Shown here piece by piece: positions 1-6,844 of a stretch of DNA of 15,294 nucleotides. The stretch is from Candidatus Fibrimonadales bacterium. Lineage in GTDB: Bacteria; Fibrobacterota; Fibrobacteria; Fibrobacterales; Fibrobacteraceae. A program made the translations under genes and the position numbers. Position 1 is the stretch's first letter. Each line of letters begins with the position of its first letter. The notes beneath the pieces were generated by a model, which worked only from the letters and a program-made list of their open reading frames with translations, made no database searches and was not told the DNA's origin. The stretch spans positions 1 through 15,294 of the forward strand of contig WRMM01000018.1 in assembly GCA_009777135.1 (NCBI GenBank). Direction: 5' to 3'.

Positions 1-117
1 CGCTTGGGACAAGGAGCATGGGACAAGCGAGGTGTAAATCTACGTTATTTGGGACATGATTTTTAAATAATCATGTCCCAGCCAATGTAGCTCCACACGC
101 CGCTTGTCCCATGTTCC
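1..117. repeat. Nested palindromic repeat with five TGGGACA-type motifs
   Basis: Three plus-orientation copies of the core TGGGACA lie at 5-11, 19-25 and 50-56, and two inverted copies (TGTCCCA) at 74-80 and 105-111. They form concentric arms: 13-29 pairs with 101-117 (17 positions, one G-T wobble), 32-35 with 95-98, 40-46 with 84-90 (one wobble), and 50-61 pairs perfectly with 69-80 around a 7-nt loop. The first 13 bases also repeat the motif and could pair (1-6 with 24-29), so the element may continue past the window edge. No T-run follows the arms, so it does not look like an intrinsic terminator. The architecture resembles REP/BIME-type or transposon-end palindromes mobilised by Y1 (REP-associated tyrosine) transposases; that assignment is inference, since no transposase gene is in view. 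Confidence 0.7.
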
Positions 118-129
118 AGAGCATTAAGT

Positions 130-156
130 TTGAATTAATCAGTATTTTACTATATT
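130..156 (+). promoter_or_regulatory. Candidate sigma-70-type promoter for the plus-strand gene
   Basis: A -35-like TTGAAT (130-135) and a -10-like TATATT (151-156) are separated by 15 bp, a short spacer. Transcription would begin near 162-164, essentially at the ATG at 164, which fits a leaderless message. The stretch is AT-rich, so chance matches are likely and confidence is low. Confidence 0.3.
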
Positions 157-163
157 TACCCAC

Positions 164-1330
164 ATGTCAAACGCAATTGAACAGAAAAAGCAAAAAATCA
201 GCGATTGGGCTAACGCGAGTAAAGTGCCCGGGAAAGTACAGGCTATTTTCACTGCAGAGCCGGAAAAGGGCGGTGGAGATTGGCGGTATGTTGCTAGAGA
301 AATAAAAGGCAAAAGAGTCCTTGTTTGGGAGGGTATTCCAGATGAGACTTTGCCAAGTAACTTGCAAAAAATAGAAGAGCAGTTAAGCAAAGAACATTTG
401 CGTTTTTTTAAAAAGCAAATTTTTCAGATAATTTTCCGCTCAAATTGCGATGGCTGCTATGGAGCGCTCATACAGGCGCACTTGAAAACTCCGGAGCAAA
501 GCCGCGGCTATAAAACATTTTTGGATTATCTGCAAAGAAATCATCCAGAAATCCTGTGCGCGCATTCCGTTCAAACAAAACCTGCTTTCCCCTTTGATAC
601 CTCCAACCCGCCACCATCCATGCAATATACTTTGCGCAAAGGCTTTGGCTCGGAATATATAAAGCTTGAATCAACCAAGCTATATTTTCATATTTTAGAT
701 TGGCTCCCAAAAAGCAAAGGAACATATCTGCGCCTTGGAGAAAAACTGCATGAATGGCTGCACCCAGCAAAAGACGACCGCCTGCTTTGCTGCTATTCTG
801 GAGCGGCAATAGAAACCATGTTGCTCAGCGGCAGTTTCAAGGATATACATTGCCTTGATATGCGTGAATGGGCAAAATCATCATTTACGCAAAATGTACA
901 AAGCCTGAAAATAAAAAATGCTCATTTTTACTACAGCAAATTGGATGAAACATGGGTTAAAAAATTTTTTGCCGGTGAAATAAACAAGGGTAAGTGGACT
1001 ATTCTATTGAACCCCCCCGGAGGCGAGCTTTTAACGCAGCCTTTAACGCAGGCAATAGCAGATTCAAAGCCAGAACGAGTGGTTCATATAACAGGCAATT
1101 TGCAAAATGCCGCAAAAGAATCGGAGCGCTGGCGAAAATTCGGATATGTTTTGAGAAAAATAATGCCTATAGAATGGCATCCGAATATCAGGCGTTTGGA
1201 ATTGGCAATGCTGTTTGTGCCAGACAGAGCGGGGTTGCTGGGAAGGAAAACTGCTATCGGTTTGCAGCCTGCAGCGAGCGGAAAGGCAACGCCGAAAGGC
1301 AAGGCTGCGCCGAGGTTTAGGCAGAGGTAG
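164..1330 (+). CDS. Degenerate TrmA/RlmD-like SAM-dependent methyltransferase family protein
   Basis: This 388-residue protein shows the C-terminal layout of COG2265 RNA uracil-5-methyltransferases. There is a glycine-loop-like LLCCYSGAAIET at 207-218, an acidic residue after the second strand (D232), NPPGG at 283-287 where the family has DPPR, and a GY...WHP...LELAML ending at about 327-350 that matches the usual GY...DMFP...HVE block, with E346 in the general-base position. The nucleophile motif S-C-N reads T310-G311-N312, so the catalytic Cys is absent. The family FQxN signature near 175-185 is not kept, and there is no TRAM domain or Fe-S Cys cluster at the N terminus. The last 30 residues are basic and low-complexity. 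It could be a pseudo-enzyme, an RNA-binding protein, or a methyltransferase with different chemistry. ATG 164 is the only start after an in-frame stop at 131; no Shine-Dalgarno sequence precedes it. It converges on rpsG with a 16-bp gap. The family call is by motif reading only. Confidence 0.7.
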   Translation: MSNAIEQKKQKISDWANASKVPGKVQAIFTAEPEKGGGDWRYVAREIKGKRVLVWEGIPDETLPSNLQKIEEQLSKEHLRFFKKQIFQIIFRSNCDGCYGALIQAHLKTPEQSRGYKTFLDYLQRNHPEILCAHSVQTKPAFPFDTSNPPPSMQYTLRKGFGSEYIKLESTKLYFHILDWLPKSKGTYLRLGEKLHEWLHPAKDDRLLCCYSGAAIETMLLSGSFKDIHCLDMREWAKSSFTQNVQSLKIKNAHFYYSKLDETWVKKFFAGEINKGKWTILLNPPGGELLTQPLTQAIADSKPERVVHITGNLQNAAKESERWRKFGYVLRKIMPIEWHPNIRRLELAMLFVPDRAGLLGRKTAIGLQPAASGKATPKGKAAPRFRQR

Positions 1331-1346
1331 AAAAGAAAACGATAGC

Positions 1347-1823
1347 CTACCACCTGAAATGCGCAAATGCTTTGTTTGCTTCTGCCATTTTGTGCGTTTC
1401 TATTTTTTTGCGAACTGCGCCGCCTTCGTTGTTTTTCGAAGCAACTAATTCCGCAGCCAAACGAAGCGCCATGTTCTGCTCGTTTCTTTTGCGAGCTGCC
1501 GTCAAAAGCCAGCGAAGCGCAAGAGCCTTGGCGCGCTCAGGAGCTACCTCAATGGGAACCTGATAGTTTGCGCCGCCAACTCTGCGGGTTTTAACCTCAA
1601 CCTGAGGCTTGATGTTTTCAAGACACTGCTCAAATTTTTCCATAACGGTTTCAGAACCTTGAACTTTTTTATTCAGTTCTTCAAGCGCAGTGTAAACAAT
1701 ACGCTCTGCTATGGTCTTTTTGCCCTTTTTAAGAACAACGCCAACCAACTCGGTTATCAAAGTTGAGTTATAGCGAGGATCCGGTAAAATTGAACGGTGA
1801 ATAGACTTTCTTCTTCTAGACAT
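1347..1823 (-). CDS. 30S ribosomal protein S7
   Basis: S7 nucleates assembly of the 30S head by binding the 3' major domain of 16S rRNA, and lies near the E site. The 158-residue protein is of normal length. It has the basic N terminus MSRRRKS, the conserved VKTRRVGGANYQVPIEV segment at about 77-93, the ALRWL helix, and the standard C-terminal ending HKMAEANKAFAHFRW. The ATG at 1823 has an AAGGAG Shine-Dalgarno sequence that overlaps the rpsL stop codon; the gap from rpsL is 9 bp, which suggests translational coupling. In the classical str operon fusA follows, but here the operon ends and a convergent gene begins 16 bp beyond the TAG. Confidence 0.97.
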   Translation of the reverse strand: MSRRRKSIHRSILPDPRYNSTLITELVGVVLKKGKKTIAERIVYTALEELNKKVQGSETVMEKFEQCLENIKPQVEVKTRRVGGANYQVPIEVAPERAKALALRWLLTAARKRNEQNMALRLAAELVASKNNEGGAVRKKIETHKMAEANKAFAHFRW

Positions 1824-1832
1824 AATTACTCC

Positions 1833-2237
1833 TTACTTCTTTCCGCCCTTTGCTGGCGCAGCTGCAGCTGCTTTCTTTTTAACGCCGTAGCGAGAACGAG
1901 CCTGCTTGCGACCGTTCACAGCCTGGGTATCAAGCGCGCCGCGAATAATGTGGTAGCGAACACCAGGAACGTCTTTAACGCGGCCTCCGCGAATCAGCAC
2001 AATGGAATGTTCTTGCAGGTTATGGCCCTCGCCCGGTATGTAAGCGGTAACTTCCATCTTGTTGCTGAGTCGCACGCGGGCGATTTTGCGCAAAGCGGAG
2101 TTTGGCTTTTTAGGCGTTGTTGTGTAAACACGACTGCAAACGCCGCGTTTCTGGGGGCAAGCTTTAAGCGCTGGGGCTGTTGTACGGTTTTTAACCTTTT
2201 CACGGCCAAGACGCACTAATTGTTGAATTGTAGGCAC
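1833..2237 (-). CDS. 30S ribosomal protein S12
   Basis: S12 sits at the decoding centre and controls translational accuracy. The 134-residue protein opens with the family's MPTIQQLVR and contains TTTPKKPNSALRK (39-51) and RGGRVKDVPGVRYH (83-96). K43 and K88, the main streptomycin-resistance positions in E. coli numbering, are both wild type, as is D89, the methylthiolation site in some bacteria. The C terminus carries an Ala/Lys-rich tail after RSRYGVKKK, about ten residues longer than the E. coli protein. The start codon is GTG, fixed by the conserved N terminus and by an AGGAG Shine-Dalgarno sequence at 2246-2250, eight bases upstream. It begins 38 bp after rpoC and runs directly into rpsG. 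Confidence 0.97.
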   Translation of the reverse strand: MPTIQQLVRLGREKVKNRTTAPALKACPQKRGVCSRVYTTTPKKPNSALRKIARVRLSNKMEVTAYIPGEGHNLQEHSIVLIRGGRVKDVPGVRYHIIRGALDTQAVNGRKQARSRYGVKKKAAAAAPAKGGKK

Positions 2238-2275
2238 TCTAAATTCTCCTAAATGCAGGTTCTAATATAGTTATT

Positions 2276-5200
2276 TTATTCGAGTTCATCATCTATGTCC
2301 TCAAAATCATCATCCGCAAAAGAATGACCGCGCGGAAGTTCCGGCGTAGCTTCTTCCACATCGGAATCCTTTATTTCCAAGTTCCGCAAATGCAAAGCTC
2401 CTGTTCCAGATGGAATCAAACGGCCCATAATCACATTTTCCTTTAAGCCAAGCAACTTGTCTTTTGAACCGGCTATGGTGGCTTTGGTAAGCACCTTTGT
2501 GGTTTCTTGGAAAGAAGCCGCCGCTATAAAGCTATCCATTGCAAGAGCGGCTTTTGTTATGCCAAGCAGCAACGGAGCATATTGGGCTTCTGCCTTGTGC
2601 TCTTCTTGCAGCCTGCTGTTCTCCAAGCGAAGCTCTATTCTAGATACATCTTCGCCAGTCAAGAACTTGGAATCGCCCGGATCGGTTATGGTTACTTTTC
2701 TCATCATCTGGCGAACTATGCACTCTATGTGCTTATCAGAAATCGTAACAGCCTGCAAGCGATAAACCGATTGAATCTCGTCTATCAAATGCCTCTGCAA
2801 TTCTTCTTCGCCCAAAATATCAAGAATGTCTTTTAAGCTTATTGAGCCTTCGGCAAGAGACTGCCCTTTGCGAACTCTGTCTCCCTCATGAACGGAAAGA
2901 TGCTTGCCGTGCGGAACAACAATTTCTTCTTCAGCTTTATCGCTTTTGATTAGAACTATCTGCCCAGTGCTCTTTTCTGCGCCAAAAGCTACCGCGCCAT
3001 CTATAGGAGCAAGCACCGCCGAGTTTTTTGGCTCGCGCGCTTCAAACAATTCGGCAACTCTAGGCAAACCACCGGTAATATCTTTTGTTTTTCCTACGGA
3101 ACGTGGCAGCTTCGCTATAGTTTGGCCGCTTACAATAACATCTCCATTGCGAACGGTTAAAACTGCGCCGTCTGGCAAAAAGAAGTGGCCTACGCGCTCA
3201 TCGTTATTCATAACATTTATTGATGCGCGCCTGCGACCTCTCTTATCGTTGATTATTGTCCAGGTTTCTATGCCGGTTGTTTCGTCAACTTCAGACAAGT
3301 AGGTTGTTTTTTCTACAAAGTCCAAAAGCTGGATTTTACCGCCAACAGTGCTTATTATCGGATTGTTGTAAGGATCCCACTCATAAAGCATGGCATCTTT
3401 TTTTACATGGTCGCCATTTTTAACATGAAGCGTTGCTCCATAAGGAATTTGCCAGCGACCGCGATTTATGCCGTTATTATCTATAAGCACAAGCTCTGCC
3501 ATGCGGCTAATTTCCACCTGAGAACCTTTGTATTCTATTTCATCGCTGTTTTCAAGAGAAACTTTTCCGTCAACAGAGGCTTTCTTGTTGTTATCAACCG
3601 TTATGCGGCTGGAAGCACCGCCAATGTGGAATGTGCGCAGAGTAAGCTGCGTGCCTGGCTCGCCAATGGATTGAGCAGCCAAAACGCCTACCGCCTCGCC
3701 CAAGTCAACCAAACGGCCAGAAGCCAGCATTCGGCCATAGCACCTTGCGCAAACGCCAAGCGGAGAATTGCAGGTGAGCACTGAACGCACAGCAACTTCT
3801 TCTATGCCTGCATCCAAAATTTTTGGAATGTGCTCTTCTTCTATCATCTCGCCCTTTGAAATCAGCAAAGCATCTGAAACAGGGTGCTTAATATCTTTCA
3901 AGGAGAAACGGCCCAAAATTCTCTCGCCAAGGGCTTGAACAATGTTGTCGCCGTCTTTGGAAGCCGAGCGAACAATGCCCTTAACCACCAAATTCATAGA
4001 TGTTCTAACGCCAGAATTGATTATTTCTCTCAGCCTTGAATTGTTTATAACAGAACCGGCAGAAACAATGGTTTTTCCGTCTTCGCTCTGAATGGCTTTT
4101 TCAAGAGTTATTCCAATTGTTTTTTTGCAAAGCTGCTCATAATTTATAGCCTCAAAGGTTTTCAAATCAATGAACATTAACTTGCGCAAAACTTCCTTTT
4201 CCAAATCCTCGCCTCTTTTCACCAAAACATCTTCGGAGTTCGGAGCCGAAATATCGTTAGCGGCAACATAGCCTTTCAGTCTTTTTGTAAACAGGCTAAG
4301 ACCCTCGGAAGTATCCTTCATGCGTTCATAATGCTCAACGGAAATGCGTTCAGGAGCAATTTTAATTTCACAGCAATCTTCTTCGGTAATAACCAAGTTC
4401 TGCGCAACATCAACCAAACGACGGGTAAGATAACCAGCGTCTGCGGTTTTTAGAGCGGTATCAGACAAACCTTTGCGCGCTCCGTGCGTGGAAATAAAGT
4501 ATTCCAAAGAGTTCAAGCCCTCGCGGAAACAGCTTGTAATTGGATTTTCTATAACTTCGTGCTCACCTATTTTTCTGGTTGGCTTCTGCATAAGGCCGCG
4601 CATTCCAGAAAGCTGCTTAATCTGCTCTCTTGAACCGCGCGCGCCTGAATCTGCCATCATAAACAAGGGGTTAAAGCCGTCTCTTTCTTTTGAGAGCAAA
4701 TCCCATTGCCTTTGAGCAACATCGTTGGTTGTGCGAGACCACAAATCAATTATCTGGTTATAGCGTTCGCCGTCTGTAACAGCGCCCTGGTCATAAAGGT
4801 CTCTGATTTTATTAGCTTTCTCGGTAGCCTCGTCCAGCAGGCTTTGTTTTTCTTCTGGAATCACCATTTCTGCTATTGCCACGGAAGAACCCGCTTTTGA
4901 TGCCCACTTGTATCCCAAGTCTTTCAAGGAATCCAAGTATTCTACGGTTGCATGGTTGCCTTTTATGCGATATAAATCATCAACGGATTTTGCAATTGTC
5001 TTTTTGTTGAAAGTATCGTCTGCATAACCCAAAACATTTGGAATGGATTGATTTAAAATAACTCTTCCAACTGAAGTTTTTATGCGGCTGTTTTGCTTTA
5101 GCGTTAAGTTTTCAACTTTTACGCCAGCCTTTGCCAAAACTTCTTCGCCTACCCTGTTTTCGCACTTTGTGTCGTAATCAAAAACGCCTCGGTAAAGTTT

Positions 5201-6844
5201 GCTGCCTTTGAGCAAGCGGAGCGTTATTATTGCATTCAAATCCACAATGCCGTTTTCGTAAGCCTGAATTGCTTCTTGCTCACTGCCAAAAGACATTCCT
5301 TCGCCTTTAACGTTCGGGCGAGGTTTTGAAAGATAATAAAGACCAAGCACTATATCCTGAGACGGAACGGCTATGGGCTGCCCGGAAGCCGGATGCAAAA
5401 TATTGTTTGAAGAGAGCATTAGAACTCTGCATTCAAGCTGCGCCTCAAAAGAGAGCGGCAAATGAACTGCCATTTGATCACCGTCAAAATCAGCGTTAAA
5501 CGCCGCGCAAACAAGCGGATGCAAACGTATGGCAGAACCTTCTATCAGCTTTGGATAAAAAGCCTGTATGCCCAAGCGATGCAAAGTAGGCGCGCGGTTC
5601 AGCATAACTGGATGATCTTTGATAATAGGCTCAACTATATCCCATACTTTTGGATCTTCGGAGTCAATAATTTTCTTTGCGTGGCGAACCGTGTTTGCAA
5701 GCCCTTCTTCGCCCATTATTTTGCGGACAATAAAGGGTTTGTAAAGTTCCAAAGCCATTCTTTTTGGAAGCCCGCATTCGTGCATTTTCAATTCGGGACC
5801 AACAACTATAACAGAACGGCCAGAATAATCCACGCGTTTTCCAAGCAAGTTTGTGCGGAAGCGTCCTTGCTTGCCTTTTAAAAGTTCAGAAAGAGATTTC
5901 ATCTTTTCTTTCTTTTTTGCTTTAGGGTCGCTGTCAAAAAGATTGTCCACAGCTTCTTGCAGCATTCTTTTTTCGTTGCGCAGAATTATGTCTGGAGCAC
6001 GTGCGTCAATCAATTTTTTGAGACGATTATTGCGATTGATAACTCTGCGGTAAAATTCATTCAAATCCGATGTTGCAAAGCGACCGCCATCCAATTGCAC
6101 AAGAGGGCGCAAATCGGGCGGAATAACAGGAAGAACATCCAAAACCATTCCCTCGGGCTTGTTGGGAGAGTTTTTAAACGCCTCAACAAATTTGAGCCTC
6201 TTCAAGGATTCTGCTTTTACATTCTTTGAACCGCTTTCCATTGCCAGCGTTGACAAATCTTTGGAAAGCTCTTCCAAACTCAAATTTGTTTCGCTCAAAA
6301 CTTTTCTTATGGCTATTGCACCCATATCGGCAACAAAACTTATGCCTTCTTTTTTTGCGTCTTCATATTCGTCTTCGGATATTATTTGGTTTTTCTTGAA
6401 TTTGGAATTGCCTGGGTCTATGATTATGTATTGCTCATAGTATATAACTCTTTCCAAATCTTTTGCAGAAACTCCGAGCAAATTTCCTATTATGCAAGGC
6501 TGGTTTTTAAAAAACCAGATATGCGCTATAGGAATAGCAAGCTCAATATGCCCCATGCGCTCACGGCGAACCTTGGAAGTTGTAACCTCAACTCCGCAAC
6601 GGTCGCACACAACGCCTTTGAAACGCTGCCTTTTATATTTGCCGCAGTTGCATTCCCAGTTTTTGTAAGGTCCAAAAATTCTTTCGCAGAACAAGCCGTC
6701 TTTTTCTGGCTTAAAAGACCTGTAGTTCATCGTTTCCGGTTTGGTTACCTCGCCGAAAGACCAATCGCGAATTGTATCGGGGTTGGCCAGCTGAATGGAA
6801 ATTTCAGCTACGCCTTTAGTGAAATCGTTGAACTCTTCAAGCAT
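2276..6844 (-). CDS. DNA-directed RNA polymerase subunit beta'
   Basis: The catalytic beta' subunit, 1522 residues and apparently intact. Visible in order: the N-terminal zinc site C65/C67/C80/C83; the catalytic NADFDGD loop with Mg-binding D452, D454 and D456; the bridge-helix region SGARGSREQIKQLSGMRGLM (733-752); FISTHGARKGLSDTALKTAD (783-802); the second zinc site (C824 or C825, with C1025, C1032, C1035); and the first half of the trigger loop, SIGEPGTQLTLRTFHIGG (1059-1076). The second half resumes near ITGGLPRVAELFEAR (1256-1270), leaving an insertion of about 170 residues in the trigger loop at the place of E. coli SI3. The C terminus is strongly acidic. The ATG at 6844 overlaps the end of rpoB by 8 bp and has a GGAGG Shine-Dalgarno sequence inside rpoB. 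Confidence 0.98.
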   Translation of the reverse strand: MLEEFNDFTKGVAEISIQLANPDTIRDWSFGEVTKPETMNYRSFKPEKDGLFCERIFGPYKNWECNCGKYKRQRFKGVVCDRCGVEVTTSKVRRERMGHIELAIPIAHIWFFKNQPCIIGNLLGVSAKDLERVIYYEQYIIIDPGNSKFKKNQIISEDEYEDAKKEGISFVADMGAIAIRKVLSETNLSLEELSKDLSTLAMESGSKNVKAESLKRLKFVEAFKNSPNKPEGMVLDVLPVIPPDLRPLVQLDGGRFATSDLNEFYRRVINRNNRLKKLIDARAPDIILRNEKRMLQEAVDNLFDSDPKAKKKEKMKSLSELLKGKQGRFRTNLLGKRVDYSGRSVIVVGPELKMHECGLPKRMALELYKPFIVRKIMGEEGLANTVRHAKKIIDSEDPKVWDIVEPIIKDHPVMLNRAPTLHRLGIQAFYPKLIEGSAIRLHPLVCAAFNADFDGDQMAVHLPLSFEAQLECRVLMLSSNNILHPASGQPIAVPSQDIVLGLYYLSKPRPNVKGEGMSFGSEQEAIQAYENGIVDLNAIITLRLLKGSKLYRGVFDYDTKCENRVGEEVLAKAGVKVENLTLKQNSRIKTSVGRVILNQSIPNVLGYADDTFNKKTIAKSVDDLYRIKGNHATVEYLDSLKDLGYKWASKAGSSVAIAEMVIPEEKQSLLDEATEKANKIRDLYDQGAVTDGERYNQIIDLWSRTTNDVAQRQWDLLSKERDGFNPLFMMADSGARGSREQIKQLSGMRGLMQKPTRKIGEHEVIENPITSCFREGLNSLEYFISTHGARKGLSDTALKTADAGYLTRRLVDVAQNLVITEEDCCEIKIAPERISVEHYERMKDTSEGLSLFTKRLKGYVAANDISAPNSEDVLVKRGEDLEKEVLRKLMFIDLKTFEAINYEQLCKKTIGITLEKAIQSEDGKTIVSAGSVINNSRLREIINSGVRTSMNLVVKGIVRSASKDGDNIVQALGERILGRFSLKDIKHPVSDALLISKGEMIEEEHIPKILDAGIEEVAVRSVLTCNSPLGVCARCYGRMLASGRLVDLGEAVGVLAAQSIGEPGTQLTLRTFHIGGASSRITVDNNKKASVDGKVSLENSDEIEYKGSQVEISRMAELVLIDNNGINRGRWQIPYGATLHVKNGDHVKKDAMLYEWDPYNNPIISTVGGKIQLLDFVEKTTYLSEVDETTGIETWTIINDKRGRRRASINVMNNDERVGHFFLPDGAVLTVRNGDVIVSGQTIAKLPRSVGKTKDITGGLPRVAELFEAREPKNSAVLAPIDGAVAFGAEKSTGQIVLIKSDKAEEEIVVPHGKHLSVHEGDRVRKGQSLAEGSISLKDILDILGEEELQRHLIDEIQSVYRLQAVTISDKHIECIVRQMMRKVTITDPGDSKFLTGEDVSRIELRLENSRLQEEHKAEAQYAPLLLGITKAALAMDSFIAAASFQETTKVLTKATIAGSKDKLLGLKENVIMGRLIPSGTGALHLRNLEIKDSDVEEATPELPRGHSFADDDFEDIDDELE

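Noticed and set aside
1..117. Possible CRISPR array or intrinsic terminator
   Set aside because: The motif copies are short, unevenly spaced and in both orientations, with no spacers of constant length. No T-run follows the stems on either strand.
1064..1366. Minus-strand open frames overlapping the end of the methyltransferase-like gene
   Set aside because: They lie antisense to a gene with recognisable motifs and read as random Ser/Phe/Leu-rich sequence.
2238..2290. TATATT as a separate promoter for rpsL-rpsG
   Set aside because: No convincing -35 sits at the right distance upstream, and the gap is only 38 bp; co-transcription from rpoC is simpler.
6500..6518. 19-bp A/T palindrome (CTGGTTTTT / AAAAACCAG) within rpoC
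   Set aside because: It encodes the conserved IWFFKNQ stretch of beta' and arises from its Phe/Lys codons. It is deep inside the gene with no terminator context.
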